Shown in pieces: positions 23,492-33,522 of a stretch of DNA of 49,294 nucleotides. The stretch lies in the NCBI GenBank assembly GCA_016935555.1, contig JAFGQR010000097.1, forward strand, positions 1 to 49,294. The letters are read 5' to 3'. The notes beneath the pieces were generated by a model. It made no database searches. It was not told where the DNA came from and saw only the letters and a program-made list of their open reading frames with translations. The first letter of the stretch is position 1, and each line of letters opens with the position of its first letter. The position numbers were made by a program, and so were the translations under genes. Source of the stretch: Verrucomicrobiota bacterium (lineage in GTDB: Bacteria > Verrucomicrobiota > Verrucomicrobiia > Limisphaerales > JAFGQR01).

Positions 23492-25542
23492 GTTCGGGAC
23501 GGTTCGAGCTCGAGGCTCCCTACGGGCCGGCCGGGGACCAACCGCAGGCGATCGGGCAGCTCACCGAGGGTTTGCGGGCCGGCGCGCGCCACCAGACGCT
23601 GCAGGGGGTGACGGGTTCGGGCAAGACCTTCACGATGGCGAACGTCATTGAGCGGGTGAACCGGCCGGCGCTGGTGATATCGCACAACAAGACGCTGGCG
23701 GCGCAGCTGTATGCCGAGTTCAAGGGCTTCTTTCCCCGGAACGCCGTCGAGTATTTCGTCAGCTACTTCGACTACTACCAGCCGGAGGCCTACATCCCGC
23801 GCACGGACACGTTCATCGAGAAGGACTCGAGCATCAACGAGGCGATCGAGCGGATGCGGCTTTCGACGATGAGTTCGCTGTTTGCGCGGCGGGACGTGGT
23901 GGTGGTGGCGAGCGTGTCGTGCATTTACGGGATCGGCAGCAAGGAGGATTACGAGGCCATGGTCATCCCCCTCCGGACCGGCCTCGACCTCACCCGCGAA
24001 CAGCTCCTGTCGCGGCTCGTCGACATCCAATACAACCGCAACGACATCGAGTTCCAGCGCGGCCAGTTCCGCGTGCGCGGCGACACCGTCGAGGTCCGGC
24101 CCGCCTACGCCGAGGACGGCCTGCGCATCGAGTTTTTCGGGGAGCAGGTGGAGCGTCTGACGCGCTTTGATCCGCTGACCGGCCGGGCGCTCGAGACGCT
24201 CGAGCACGTCACGGTGTATCCGGGCAAGCAATTCGTCACGCCGGCCGAGAAGCTGAAACGCGCGGTGGTGACGATTCGGGAGGAGCTGGCCGGGCGCATC
24301 GCCTGGTTCGAGCAGCACGGCAAGCTGCTCGAGGCCCAGCGCCTCAAGATGCGCACCGAATACGACATCGAAATGATGCTCGAGATGGGGTTCTGCTCCG
24401 GGATCGAAAACTACTCGCGCCACATTGCCGCCCGCCCCCCGGGGTCGCGTCCCTGCACCATCATGGATTTTTTCCCGTCCGATTACCTGCTGATCGTGGA
24501 CGAGTCCCACGCGACCCTCCCCCAGATCGGCGGCATGTACGAAGGCGATCGCTCCCGAAAAACCGTCCTGGTCGACTACGGGTTCCGGCTGCCGAGCGCG
24601 CTGGACAACCGGCCGCTGAACTTCGACGAGTTCCGGTCCCTGCAGGGCCAGACCATTTACGTGAGCGCGACCCCGGGTGCGCGCGAGCTGGAGTGGTGCC
24701 AGGCGCGCGTGGTGGAACTGGTGGTGCGGCCGACGGGGTTGACGGACCCGAAGGTGACGCTCAAGCCGTTGCGGGGCCAGATTGACGACCTGATCGAGGA
24801 AGCCCGCAAGCGGGTGGACCGGCGGGAGCGGGTGTTGGTGACGACGCTGACGAAGCGCACGGCGGAGGAGCTGACGGATTATCTGCGGGAGATTGGAATT
24901 CTGGTGCGCTACCTGCACAGCGACATTGACGCGATCGAGCGCGTCGAGATCCTGCGCGCCCTCCGGAAAGGCGAGTTCGACGTGCTGGTGGGGATCAACC
25001 TGCTCCGGGAGGGCCTTGACCTGCCCGAGGTCTCGCTCGTGGCCATCCTGGACGCCGACAAGGAAGGCTACTTGCGCAGCGCCACCAGCCTCATGCAAAC
25101 CGCCGGACGCGCCGCGCGGCATGTCCGCGGCGAGGTGATCCTTTATGCGGATGTCCGGACCCGGAGCATCGAGAGCTTCCTGGCCATCACGGAAAAGCGC
25201 CGCGCCAAACAACTCGCCTACAACCGGGAGCACCATATCACTCCCCGCAGCGTCCAGCGCGCCGTGGAGGAAAGCCTCAGCGGCCGTCCCCACGCCGAGC
25301 CCGCGGCGGTCATCAACGACGCCGGCGGCAACTTCGATCTCACCGAAACGCTGCGCGAACTCGAGGGGGAAATGCTGGCCGCCGCGAACAACCTCGAGTT
25401 CGAAAAAGCCGCCCTTCTGCGCGACCAGATCCGCGAACTGAAGCGCACCCTCGGCAGCTCCGCCCCCGGCCCCGCCGCGGCTTCGCCGCCCGCGTCCTAC
25501 CGGCGGTCTGGCAGGCGCCGCCGCGGCGCTCAGCCGGGGTAG
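23488..25542 (+). CDS. uvrB: Excinuclease ABC subunit B
   Basis: The DNA-damage verification helicase of nucleotide excision repair, partner of UvrA and UvrC. 684 residues, normal length. Walker [11 protein letters not shown] near residue 40; the beta-hairpin region [20 protein letters not shown] and [37 protein letters not shown] (motif II area); helicase motifs [54 protein letters not shown] and QTAGRAARH; and the C-terminal UVR domain [20 protein letters not shown] that contacts UvrC. The start overlaps pdxH (ATGA). The 3' end overlaps the convergent pdxJ by 13 bases, so no terminator separates them. Confidence 0.98.
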   Translation: MSSGRFELEAPYGPAGDQPQAIGQLTEGLRAGARHQTLQGVTGSGKTFTMANVIERVNRPALVISHNKTLAAQLYAEFKGFFPRNAVEYFVSYFDYYQPEAYIPRTDTFIEKDSSINEAIERMRLSTMSSLFARRDVVVVASVSCIYGIGSKEDYEAMVIPLRTGLDLTREQLLSRLVDIQYNRNDIEFQRGQFRVRGDTVEVRPAYAEDGLRIEFFGEQVERLTRFDPLTGRALETLEHVTVYPGKQFVTPAEKLKRAVVTIREELAGRIAWFEQHGKLLEAQRLKMRTEYDIEMMLEMGFCSGIENYSRHIAARPPGSRPCTIMDFFPSDYLLIVDESHATLPQIGGMYEGDRSRKTVLVDYGFRLPSALDNRPLNFDEFRSLQGQTIYVSATPGARELEWCQARVVELVVRPTGLTDPKVTLKPLRGQIDDLIEEARKRVDRRERVLVTTLTKRTAEELTDYLREIGILVRYLHSDIDAIERVEILRALRKGEFDVLVGINLLREGLDLPEVSLVAILDADKEGYLRSATSLMQTAGRAARHVRGEVILYADVRTRSIESFLAITEKRRAKQLAYNREHHITPRSVQRAVEESLSGRPHAEPAAVINDAGGNFDLTETLRELEGEMLAAANNLEFEKAALLRDQIRELKRTLGSSAPGPAAASPPASYRRSGRRRRGAQPG

Positions 25543-26267
25543 CCCGCCATCGTGTCCAGCATTTCCCGGACGGCGGTTTCGAGGCCGACGAAGATGGCGC
25601 GGCTGATGATGCTATGGCCGATGTTCAACTCCACCAGGTGCGGCACCCCGAACAGCTCGGGGACATTCGCATAGTTCAATCCGTGTCCGGCGTTGACGCG
25701 CAGGCCTGAGGCGTGGGCCTGGCGGGCCGCAGCCGCAAGGCGGCGCAACTCGCGGCGGCGGGCGGCGGGACGGGCAAAGGCTTCCGCATAGGCGCCGGTG
25801 TGCAATTCGATGAACTGGGCGCCGATGCGGACGGCCGCGTCCACCTGGCGCGGATTCGGCGCGATGAACAGGCTGACGTCGATCCCGGCGCGGTTCATCC
25901 GCCGGCGGGTGCGCGCCAGGGCGCGCCATTGGCCTGCGGCCTCCAAGCCGCCCTCCGTGGTCACTTCAAGGCGCCGCTCCGGCACGATGCAGACAATGTC
26001 CGGCTTGAGCCTCAGCGCAATGGCCACAATCCCGGGCGTGTTCGCCATCTCCAGGTTCAGCCGCGTCCGCACGCTGCGGCGCAGGGCGCGGACGTCGCGG
26101 TCCTGGATGTGGCGGCGGTCCTCGCGGAGGTGGGCGGTGATGCCGTGGGCGCCGGCGGCCTCGCAGTATTGGGCGGCCTGAACCGGGTCAGGTTCGCCCC
26201 GCAGGCGGCCGTGGTAGCGGGCCTCGCGGACCGTGGCGACGTGGTCGATGTTGACGCCGAGTTTCAT
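25530..26267 (-). CDS. pdxJ: Pyridoxine 5'-phosphate synthase
   Basis: Condenses 1-deoxyxylulose 5-phosphate with 3-amino-2-oxopropyl phosphate to give pyridoxine 5'-phosphate in the DXP-dependent B6 pathway. 245 residues, TIM barrel, with the family signatures [114 protein letters not shown] and [18 protein letters not shown]. The ATG at 26267 overlaps the stop of the preceding gene (ATGA), so the two are coupled. It converges on uvrB with a 13 bp overlap. Confidence 0.97.
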   Translation of the reverse strand: MKLGVNIDHVATVREARYHGRLRGEPDPVQAAQYCEAAGAHGITAHLREDRRHIQDRDVRALRRSVRTRLNLEMANTPGIVAIALRLKPDIVCIVPERRLEVTTEGGLEAAGQWRALARTRRRMNRAGIDVSLFIAPNPRQVDAAVRIGAQFIELHTGAYAEAFARPAARRRELRRLAAAARQAHASGLRVNAGHGLNYANVPELFGVPHLVELNIGHSIISRAIFVGLETAVREMLDTMAGYPG

Positions 26268-27907
26268 GGGGTGCGGGGGTTGATTTTCCCCGGGGGCCGG
26301 GGCTTCGGGGAGGGCGTCGGCGCGGCGGCGGGCGGGGGGTTGTGTTTGAAGGCAGGGGGCGGGGCAAAGGTGAGGGGAAAGCCGCTGGAGTCGACCCAGC
26401 GCAGGAGGGTGGCGATTTCGAGGGCGGTGAGGCCGAGGTGGGATCGGCGGGTCACCGTGACGTCCCTCTCGGCGGTTTGGCGGGCCTCGGTGCTGGCATT
26501 GCCGAGCAGGGGCGCCGCGGCCAGCAGCCAACGCACCGAAGGCTGGTTGGACGAGGGGAGAACGCGGTTTCGGGCAATGTCGATCAGCTGCCAAAGCCGG
26601 CTCATTTGGGGCAGGCGTTCGGAGGTGAGTTCCCAGTGATAGTAAAACAGGTTGGTGGTTCCGGGACCCAAAAACTGCGCGTAAAGCTCGGGCGGCGGCG
26701 GGTTGGTGATGGCCACCGGCGGAAAGAAACAGCTCAGGAGATACTGCTGGTCCTCGTCGGTCAGCGGGGAGAGCGAGGGGAACACGAACGGCACGGCACG
26801 GCACACGATCGTGTGGGCGTTGCTCACCCAGAGGAATGCGCCCGGGGCGACCTGGCAGTGCCGTTGCATCCAGCCCGGCAGCGTTCTGTGCAGTCGCTCC
26901 ATCGCATTCGTGGCGTCGGGCACCGGCCAGGTGGCAATGGATTGCACATGCGGATTGACTTGGCCCCAGAGCGCGACCTGGTTGGGCACGGTCTCCAGGC
27001 CCAACTCGGAAAAGCCCGGGAGCCTCTTGAGCCAGGGCGCAATCCCCTGGGCCACCATGAAACTGATCAGCGGCTCGGTGACCAGGTTCGTGGGAATGTT
27101 CCAAGGCTCATGCGTCCAAGCCAGCTTCCCCGGAAAGCGCAGGCGGGCCGTGGTTCGCAGCACCCCGTCCTTCGGGACGACCCGGACTTCGGCGGGAGCG
27201 AGGCCGAGGGCGGCCAGTCCGGGGAAGGCGCGGCCGAGCCGCGGCAAATCGAGGCGCACTTCGAGCCAACTGTCCTCCAGCGGAGGCGCCGGCTGGCCGG
27301 AACGGGCAATGACTTCAACCCACGCCGGGGCGAGCGTCAGAGGAGCCTGCCCCAGGCCGATCACCGTCCACTGGCGCACCCGGGCCAGCTGAACACCCAC
27401 CGCGCCGGCTGGAGCCCGCGTTTCCCATCCTGACGCGTTTGGAACGGAAAGCGGCGCGGGCTTGGGGAGTTTCCAGGCGCGCGCGATGGCGGCGATGTTG
27501 CTGTTCCAGAGTGCGGCTTTGGCTTCGGGCAGGCGGACGGCCAGGGCCACTTCGTGCCGGCCGCCGGTGTGGCGGACGGCGCCGACGGATTCGGCGCCGA
27601 AGACATCGCCGATGAGGGGGCGCCAGAGGTCGGGGAGCTGTTGCGCGTCCTTGGGGAGGTCGCGGCGAAGGGCGGCGAACGGGGCCTGTTGGAGCTTGGT
27701 CCAAACCTGGTCGCGCAAAACGCGCCATTCGGGCAGCGCGGCCAGTTTGCGGAGCGTCGCGCTGTTGGCATCCGCGGCGATTCGCGTCGCGCCGGCGGCA
27801 TGGTACCAGGCCAGCGGCGGGGCATGGGATTCGGCGGCGTGAGGTGCAGCGGTTGAGGCGGCCAGGACTGCGGCGGCGCAACGTCCCAGGGAAACGAGTG
27901 GTTTCAT
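26264..27907 (-). CDS. Secreted protein of unknown function, coupled to pdxJ
   Basis: 547 residues from ATG 27907; the in-frame extension upstream is not signal-like. Signal peptide [20 protein letters not shown], cut near AAES. The mature part has no known domain: alternating helices and strands such as [80 protein letters not shown] and [20 protein letters not shown]; the C-terminus is a long Pro-rich tail. Proteins of this layout are, as far as I recall, restricted to Verrucomicrobia. The ATGA overlap with pdxJ is a matter of transcript layout and does not indicate a B6 role. Confidence 0.65.
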   Translation of the reverse strand: MKPLVSLGRCAAAVLAASTAAPHAAESHAPPLAWYHAAGATRIAADANSATLRKLAALPEWRVLRDQVWTKLQQAPFAALRRDLPKDAQQLPDLWRPLIGDVFGAESVGAVRHTGGRHEVALAVRLPEAKAALWNSNIAAIARAWKLPKPAPLSVPNASGWETRAPAGAVGVQLARVRQWTVIGLGQAPLTLAPAWVEVIARSGQPAPPLEDSWLEVRLDLPRLGRAFPGLAALGLAPAEVRVVPKDGVLRTTARLRFPGKLAWTHEPWNIPTNLVTEPLISFMVAQGIAPWLKRLPGFSELGLETVPNQVALWGQVNPHVQSIATWPVPDATNAMERLHRTLPGWMQRHCQVAPGAFLWVSNAHTIVCRAVPFVFPSLSPLTDEDQQYLLSCFFPPVAITNPPPPELYAQFLGPGTTNLFYYHWELTSERLPQMSRLWQLIDIARNRVLPSSNQPSVRWLLAAAPLLGNASTEARQTAERDVTVTRRSHLGLTALEIATLLRWVDSSGFPLTFAPPPAFKHNPPPAAAPTPSPKPRPPGKINPRTP

Positions 27908-28106
27908 GATGCGGCAATGAATTGCCAGAGCGCGTGGGTTTTGGCAAACCCAATCCGCAACGATGCCGCGACGACAGTGCATCCGGGGGGTGACGGTGGC
28001 GGAGCGCCGTGCCGCAGTCGCGTCTGCGCCTCCGCCCAAGTCACGGCAGCCACACCCCCGCCGTGCGGGGGCGGCCTTCGCCTCGAACGGTCTGAGGCGC
28101 GCCTCG
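27908..28106. other. 199 bp gap with GC-rich hairpin
   Basis: No gene seen. A perfect 7 bp stem CCCCCGC/GCGGGGG (28055-28071, loop CGT) lies 36 bp past the stop of the minus-strand gene at 28107 and could slow transcription, but no T-run follows on that strand. Confidence 0.4.
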
Positions 28107-29672
28107 CTAGGCTTCTTCGAGCACGTTCCAGCCGAGGGCGTCGGCCAGGGCGTAGACGGGCTCCTTGAGGTCGCCGTAGAAGGTGACGCGGTGCCAGCCC
28201 CACTGGTCCCATTCGCGGAACAGCTTCTCGAAGTCGCCGACGGGTTCGGCGCACAGTTTGGTGCGGCAGGCGCGGTCATCCGGGTCGTTGGCGACGGCCT
28301 TGGCGCGGTGGAGGATGACCTGCTTGCGGCTTTTCTCGAACTCGAGGGAGGTGGTCATGTAGCCGACGGGCAACACGGACCGCACCGAAGCGCCCTGGCG
28401 GTCCTCGGAGTGGGTCATGATGGTGAAGGGGTTGGCCGGGCCCCGGGGGCCGAAGACCTTGTTCGACGCGACGCAATGCGCGTAGATGATCTGGCGCCTG
28501 GCGGTGTCCAGGACCGGGTCGGAAATGTAACCCGGCCGGCCCTGGGTGAGGATCATGCCGGCCACCATGGTGGCTGTGGAACGGACGTCGCATTCGCAGC
28601 CGCCGACGAGGGACTGGTTGTTCAGCTCGTGGAAGCCGAGACACGGGTAGGCGTGGATGTGGCCGCCGTAGAAGCCGCCGAGGCAGTTGATGGTGATGGC
28701 GTTGGCGCCGTGTTTGCGCATCACGGATTTCATTCCCAGGTACATGGCTGCGGACGCCTCGAGGGTTTCCCGCGACACGTCGATCACCTCGGTCGCGTTG
28801 TTCTCCCACTGGTCGGCGACCGCCCTGGACTGGTCCTTGTCGGCGGCTTTCCAGGCGTCGTTGATTTCGGCAAACGGCACCCGGACCACCTTGATGCCCA
28901 TGATGTCGCCGGCGTCGCCGGCGTCCTGGTCGCGCACGGCGAGGATTTTGGATTCCTTGAAGCGGCGCAGGCATTCGTCCGGGCTGAGGCATTGGAGCCT
29001 GTCGGCGATGCCCGTCAGATCGCCGGGTTTCGGGGTGTGCCGGAGCCGGGCCCGGGTGGTGGCGGCCATGAAATCGGCCACGGACCCGCCTTGTTTGACC
29101 GTCTCGAAGCATTTCACGGCCGCGACGAGGTCCCCGATCTCGGAGGAGGCGACGAACCCCACATTCGGCGTCTTGCCGCGCAGAAAGCCGGCGGTGTAGA
29201 CGAGGAACCCGCCGCTGCCGCCGAACTTGAAGTCGGCGTAGATCACGGGTTTGCCGGAGGTGGCAATGGTCTGGACGACGCGGTTCCAACAGTTCATCTG
29301 GCAAACCAGGTAGCCATCCATGCCCTTCCCCTTGTCCGCCTCAAGAATCTGCTTCGCCTGTTCCGGACCGGTCGCCATCGAGGTGGAAAACTCGAACCCC
29401 GGGCACTGTCGGCGCAGCTCCAAGGTGAGGTGATCCATGACCGGGACAAAATCGAAGCCCTTGTTCGGCCAGTCCGGCCCGGTCTGCTGGGGACCGTGCA
29501 GCGCGTAGATAATATGAATCCGGGTCTTGCCCGCTGCGGAGGCTGCGCCCAGCCACGACGGAGCCGTCACGGCGCTGACCGCGCCGGCAGCGGCGGCGCC
29601 GCTGCGGGCGAGAAAATGGCGGCGATTCATGGGGCAGCAGGCGCATCCGGACATGTTTGGCGAGGTTTTCAT
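28107..29672 (-). CDS. Exported fucose-isomerase-like protein (Tat signal)
   Basis: 521 residues from ATG 29672. The leader has a twin-arginine motif NRRHFLARSGAAAAGAVSAV, preceded by a Cys-rich start (CACCPM), and cleavage near ASA. The mature part follows the L-fucose isomerase-like plan: TRIHIIYALHGPQQTGPDWP, FEFSTSMATGPEQAKQILEA, DGYLVCQMNCWNRVVQTIAT, GKPVIYADFKFGGSGGFLVY, a middle part ending ITINCLGGFYGGHIHAYPCL and GGCECDVRSTATMVAGMILT, then a C-terminal fold FEKLFREWDQWGWHRVTFYG. Cys/Asp/His residues in the GGCECDVRST and HIHAYPCLGF parts are candidate ligands. Isomerases of this fold are normally cytoplasmic, so export after folding with a metal is noteworthy. Paralogous in plan to the protein at 15992. 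Activity unproven. Confidence 0.7.
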   Translation of the reverse strand: MKTSPNMSGCACCPMNRRHFLARSGAAAAGAVSAVTAPSWLGAASAAGKTRIHIIYALHGPQQTGPDWPNKGFDFVPVMDHLTLELRRQCPGFEFSTSMATGPEQAKQILEADKGKGMDGYLVCQMNCWNRVVQTIATSGKPVIYADFKFGGSGGFLVYTAGFLRGKTPNVGFVASSEIGDLVAAVKCFETVKQGGSVADFMAATTRARLRHTPKPGDLTGIADRLQCLSPDECLRRFKESKILAVRDQDAGDAGDIMGIKVVRVPFAEINDAWKAADKDQSRAVADQWENNATEVIDVSRETLEASAAMYLGMKSVMRKHGANAITINCLGGFYGGHIHAYPCLGFHELNNQSLVGGCECDVRSTATMVAGMILTQGRPGYISDPVLDTARRQIIYAHCVASNKVFGPRGPANPFTIMTHSEDRQGASVRSVLPVGYMTTSLEFEKSRKQVILHRAKAVANDPDDRACRTKLCAEPVGDFEKLFREWDQWGWHRVTFYGDLKEPVYALADALGWNVLEEA

Positions 29673-29830
29673 TATTGGTCTTTCTCGTTCTTTATGGTGT
29701 CGCCGGAAAGTGTGCTGATCCCGGCAGCCGAACGCGAGCAGAATTCCCTGTGAGAGCAGCACAATGTTCTGTCCTCTGCGCGGACGGATGCCGTGTTGGA
29801 GTAGCCTGAGCCTCGGAGGCCGGTGGCGGT

Positions 29831-31807
29831 TTATTGGCCGGCCTTGGTTTTTGCCTGTTGGGCCAGGGCGTTGGCGCGTTTGGCCAGTTCCTGGTTGGCG
29901 GTCGTCTGGGCAACTTTCTCGAGGGGACTGACGAGGCTGGCGGCGACTTTGTTGGCGTCCTTGCGGTTGAGCAGCTTGTCGGCGACGGCGACGATGGCGG
30001 CGGCGGCTTCCTCTTTGACGGCGGGGTCGTCGAGGTGAGGGAGGATCAGGCTGCAGGTTTTTGGGGCGGGCAAGCTGCCCAAGGCGGAGAGCAGCATTTT
30101 CTTTTCGTCGGTTCGGCGGGCAAGTTCGGCGGCCTGCTGGCACATGTGAAGCCGTTGTCCGACGGGGATGTCGGCGTTGGACGCCAGGCCCAGGTAGCTG
30201 CGCAGACACAGGGTTTGGTCGGTGGCGTTGGGGGCGGACCGGGCCAGTTCGAGCAGGTCGGGCGCCGCGTCGGCGGTTTTCCAGGCGCCCAGGGCCCGGA
30301 TGGCGGCGGTGCGGATGTCCGCGTTGGTGTCGGCCACGGCGGCGCGGACGGTTTTCAGGGCGACGGGGCCGCCGACGACGCTGAGCACGCGCAGGAGGGT
30401 TGGGGTTTGGGCGGGCTGGGCGTTGCGGAGGGAGGCGGTGAGTTGTTGGGCGCAGGCCTCGGCGTTTTGGTGTTTGCCGCACAGGCCGTTGAGCGCCTGC
30501 TCGGCGGCGTCGAGGTCGTCCGGCCGGCTGAGGGAGGCGAACACGTCGAGGAGTTTGGGCAAGTCGGCGGAGGAGCCCAGGGAACCCACGCGCCGGAGGG
30601 CGGCGGTGCGGATTTGGGGATCGGCATTGGCGGCGGCGTTGAGCAAGGCGGGGACGGCGGCGGTCATGTAGCGGCGTTCGATCAATTCGATGGCGGCGAG
30701 CTTGTGTCGTTTGTCGGGGCTGTTGAGCATGCCGAGGACGACGTCGTCGGTCTCCTTGCCCGGGAGGCTGGCGAGGCCTTCCTGGGCGGCGCCGGCCACT
30801 TCGCGGTCGGCATCGCCGATGTGGGTGACCAGGACGGGGGCGGCGGCGGATCCGCGCAGCATGGGGAGGGAGCGGAGTGCGGCCAGGCGCACCGGTTTGG
30901 GGGCGGATGTTGCCGCGGTTGCGAGGGCGGGCACGGCGGCGGCATCGCCGCGTGTGCCGAGGGTTTGAATCACGAGGATGGCGTGGTCGTCGGGGAGGCG
31001 GCCGAGTTCGGCGCCGAGCGCCTGGGTGACGTCCAACCCGGGGAGTTCCTGGGCGGTTTGGACCGCGGCGGAGAAGAGGATATAGTCCTTGCTCCGCAGG
31101 TATTCCTTGAGCACGTCAACCCCGTCCCGACCCCGGGTCAGGATGGCGCCGCGCAAGGCGCCGCCGCGCACCTGGTGAGGGGTGCCCGGTGTGGCCAGAA
31201 GGCGGTCGTAAATCGCGCCGGCGGGCTGGTGTTGTCCCTGGGCGTGCAGGGTTTCGGCGCATCGGAAGGAGCCTTCGCACACGTCGAGCAGCGAGCCGGC
31301 CGGTGTGGTGGGCAGGGCCTTCATGAGGGCTTCGGCGGCCGTGGGGGTGCCGATGCTCCCCAAGGCGCGCGCGGCGGCCCGGGCCACCTCGACATCGGGG
31401 GCGTTCAGCAGCGGGGCGAGGGGGCCGACGGCGTTGAAGTCGCGGCGGACTCCGAGGCTGCCGATGACGCCGACCAGGGGGCGGCCCTTGAGGGTGGCCA
31501 GGGCCGCGCGCAGGGCTTCGTCGACGGCAGGTTCCGGGATCGGTTCCAGCGCGTAGCGCGCCATGTGATTGAGTTCCTCGTCCGCAAGCAGGCCGGCCAG
31601 GACCGGAACGGCGTCCTTGGTGCCGACAAGCGCCAGCAGGCGGCAGGCGTCGGCCTTTTCCTTTCGAGGCGCATCGGATTTGAGGACGGCGATCAGTTTG
31701 GCTTCCTGCGCCTTGGTGACGGGCACGACCGTTTGGCCTGAGACACAGAACACGGCGGCGCCGAGGACAGCGGCCAGCCCAACGAGAGTCGATGTGGATT
31801 TTGGCAT
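29831..31807 (-). CDS. Secreted HEAT-repeat protein
   Basis: 658 residues from ATG 31807. Signal peptide MPKSTSTLVGLAAVLGAAVF, cut near VSG. Then an almost unbroken array of HEAT/PBS-lyase-like helical repeats of about 30-35 residues: CRLLALVGTKDAVPVLAGLL, ALGSIGTPTAAEALMKALPT, LRSLPMLRGSAAAPVLVTHI, LRRVGSLGSSADLPKLLDVF, AIRALGAWKTADAAPDLLEL, LGSLPAPKTCSLILPHLDDP, ending in an Ala/Lys/Gln-rich helix. A scaffold or protein-binding solenoid outside the cytoplasm. It lies 35 bp downstream of the Gfo/Idh gene and 158 bp upstream of the exported isomerase-like gene, so the three probably share a transcript. A run of eight T immediately precedes the ATG. Confidence 0.8.
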   Translation of the reverse strand: MPKSTSTLVGLAAVLGAAVFCVSGQTVVPVTKAQEAKLIAVLKSDAPRKEKADACRLLALVGTKDAVPVLAGLLADEELNHMARYALEPIPEPAVDEALRAALATLKGRPLVGVIGSLGVRRDFNAVGPLAPLLNAPDVEVARAAARALGSIGTPTAAEALMKALPTTPAGSLLDVCEGSFRCAETLHAQGQHQPAGAIYDRLLATPGTPHQVRGGALRGAILTRGRDGVDVLKEYLRSKDYILFSAAVQTAQELPGLDVTQALGAELGRLPDDHAILVIQTLGTRGDAAAVPALATAATSAPKPVRLAALRSLPMLRGSAAAPVLVTHIGDADREVAGAAQEGLASLPGKETDDVVLGMLNSPDKRHKLAAIELIERRYMTAAVPALLNAAANADPQIRTAALRRVGSLGSSADLPKLLDVFASLSRPDDLDAAEQALNGLCGKHQNAEACAQQLTASLRNAQPAQTPTLLRVLSVVGGPVALKTVRAAVADTNADIRTAAIRALGAWKTADAAPDLLELARSAPNATDQTLCLRSYLGLASNADIPVGQRLHMCQQAAELARRTDEKKMLLSALGSLPAPKTCSLILPHLDDPAVKEEAAAAIVAVADKLLNRKDANKVAASLVSPLEKVAQTTANQELAKRANALAQQAKTKAGQ

Positions 31808-31842
31808 AAAAAAAAGTTGCGGATGGGGATGGGGCTTCGGCG

Positions 31843-33237
31843 TCAGACAATCCAGGGGTCGCGCATCGCGCGGGAGCGGAGGCGGTTGGCGTCGGCGTCG
31901 TTGATGAACTCCTCGCGGACGGGGTCGAATTTCATGTCGCGTTTGAGCCACATGCAGATGTTGGCGGCGTGGACGGTGGTCATGGAATGGTGCATCATGC
32001 TCGGGTTGGCAATGGGCTGGCGCCGGGACTTGATGCAATTGAGGAGGTCGCGCACATGGCTCATGGGGCGCTGGGTACGTTCCATGTAATCGCGCACGAG
32101 CTTGTTTTGCTCGGCCAGCCACGCCGGGTTGGAGACTTCGCATTTGGAATAGCCGTCGGCAACGGACACCCAGCCTTCGGTGCCTTCGTAGCAGACGCCG
32201 CAGGAGCCTTTCCAGCCGCCGGCGGTTCCTTGCCAGCCGCCGCGGTTAAGGATCATCCGGATCCCGTTGGCGAACCGGGTGACCATGCCGTCGCCGCTGT
32301 CGTTGTTCACATACTGATATTCGATGGGGGAGGTGTCGGCGGCGGCGATGGCGACCTGGCACTGGGCGAAGGTGTGGGCACCCCATTCGCCGATGCAGCT
32401 GGTGTGGAAATCGTAGTGGCCGCGCCACCCGCCGCGCACGTATTGGGAGTTGTAGGGGCGCCACGGGCACGGCCCCAGCCATTGATCCCAGTCGCAGACG
32501 TCCTTCGGCGGCAGCGGTTCGGCGGGCAGCCAGTCGTGGCGCATCTCTGCCGCATCCCAGGGGGCGATATGGGCCCGAACGGTGTGGACCTTGCCGAGGT
32601 AGCCCAGGCGCAGCAGTTCGTTGGCGAAGGTGAAGTTGCCCTCGCTCAGCCGCTGGGTGCCGGTCTGGTAAACCCGGCGGTGGCGGCGGGCGGTTTCCAC
32701 CACCGCGCGGCCTTCGGCGATGGTCATGGCGGATGGCTTTTCGGAATAGACATCTTTGCCGGCGCGCATGGCGAGGGTGGCGGCCAGCGCATGCCAGCGG
32801 TCGCCGGTGGCGATGAGCACGCCGTCGATGTCGGTGCGCAGGGCCAGGAACTCGCGCAAGTCGCTGTACATGGCGCAGTCGTGGTTGCCATAGCGGTTGT
32901 CGATGATCCGCTTGATGTTCTCGCGGCGTGCCTTTTGGGGATCGCAGATGGCCACGAACTGCACATCCTTCTCGGGCATCATCCACCCCAAATCATGCCC
33001 GCCGCGCCCCCCCAGCCCGATGCCGGCCATGATGATCCGCTCGCTGGGAGGCACGGCACCGTCGCGCCCCAGGGCCGACGCGGGAATCAAGCCGGGCACG
33101 GCAATGGCGCCGCCGGCCAGCGCGGCCTGTTTCAGAAAGCGCCGGCGCGACAAGGCCGAGGCCGGGAGTGGGGAAGGGGAAGACCGGCGGGGAGACGCGA
33201 CATGGCGGTCACCGGCAGGAAACGAGCGCGTTGACAT
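31843..33237 (-). CDS. Exported Gfo/Idh/MocA family oxidoreductase (Tat signal)
   Basis: 464 residues from ATG 33237. The N-terminal leader has SRRRFLKQAALAGGAIAVPG, a twin-arginine signal. The Rossmann domain follows: RIIMAGIGLGGRGGHDLGWM (GxGxxG-type), VAICDPQKARRENIKRII, IDGVLIATGDRWHALAATLA, GKDVYSEKPSAMTIAEGRAV with the family EKP, and YQTGTQRLSEGNFTFANELL. The C-terminal beta-sheet domain contains DWDQWLGPCPWRPYN and GHYDFHTSCIGEWGAHTFAQ, both hallmarks of the Tat-exported subgroup common in Planctomycetes and Verrucomicrobia. Likely oxidises or oxidises/re-reduces a sugar with tightly bound NAD in the periplasm. Could form the first step of 3-keto-glycoside metabolism with the DUF1080 protein (inference). 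Confidence 0.88.
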   Translation of the reverse strand: MSTRSFPAGDRHVASPRRSSPSPLPASALSRRRFLKQAALAGGAIAVPGLIPASALGRDGAVPPSERIIMAGIGLGGRGGHDLGWMMPEKDVQFVAICDPQKARRENIKRIIDNRYGNHDCAMYSDLREFLALRTDIDGVLIATGDRWHALAATLAMRAGKDVYSEKPSAMTIAEGRAVVETARRHRRVYQTGTQRLSEGNFTFANELLRLGYLGKVHTVRAHIAPWDAAEMRHDWLPAEPLPPKDVCDWDQWLGPCPWRPYNSQYVRGGWRGHYDFHTSCIGEWGAHTFAQCQVAIAAADTSPIEYQYVNNDSGDGMVTRFANGIRMILNRGGWQGTAGGWKGSCGVCYEGTEGWVSVADGYSKCEVSNPAWLAEQNKLVRDYMERTQRPMSHVRDLLNCIKSRRQPIANPSMMHHSMTTVHAANICMWLKRDMKFDPVREEFINDADANRLRSRAMRDPWIV

Positions 33238-33437
33238 GCGAAGGTTGTAAAGGGTTCGAGAGACGACTGCAACCCCTGTTTTGCGGGATGGGAGGGCGGG
33301 CACGGTTTTGGGGCCGCTGCGTCAAGGGCTTACGAATGGGCGGACACCGATTGAAATGAGGCTTGGCGGCGTTGTCGCGGGGGCCTGGCGGCCAAAAGAA
33401 AACGGGGAATTCGGGACCCAAATCCTTGAAAAATAGG

Positions 33438-33466
33438 TTGACTACGGCTGGCGGCTCTGTTACTCA
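33438..33466 (+). promoter_or_regulatory. Possible promoter for the secreted protein at 33523
   Basis: TTGACT (33438-33443), 17 bp spacer, TACTCA (33461-33466) in the 285 bp divergent gap. The -10 match is modest. Confidence 0.3.
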
Positions 33467-33522
33467 TTTAGGTGATTTCATTGTCTGAAGAAACGCGAGA
33501 ATCACCAGACGCAAACAAAACC

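Noticed and set aside
23449..25293. 614-codon open frame on the minus strand
   Set aside because: Antisense shadow of uvrB, which is certain.
29834..31741. 635-codon Gly-rich open frame on the plus strand
   Set aside because: Antisense to the HEAT-repeat protein; the Gly/Ala repeats mirror the repeated Ala/Leu codons of the real gene.
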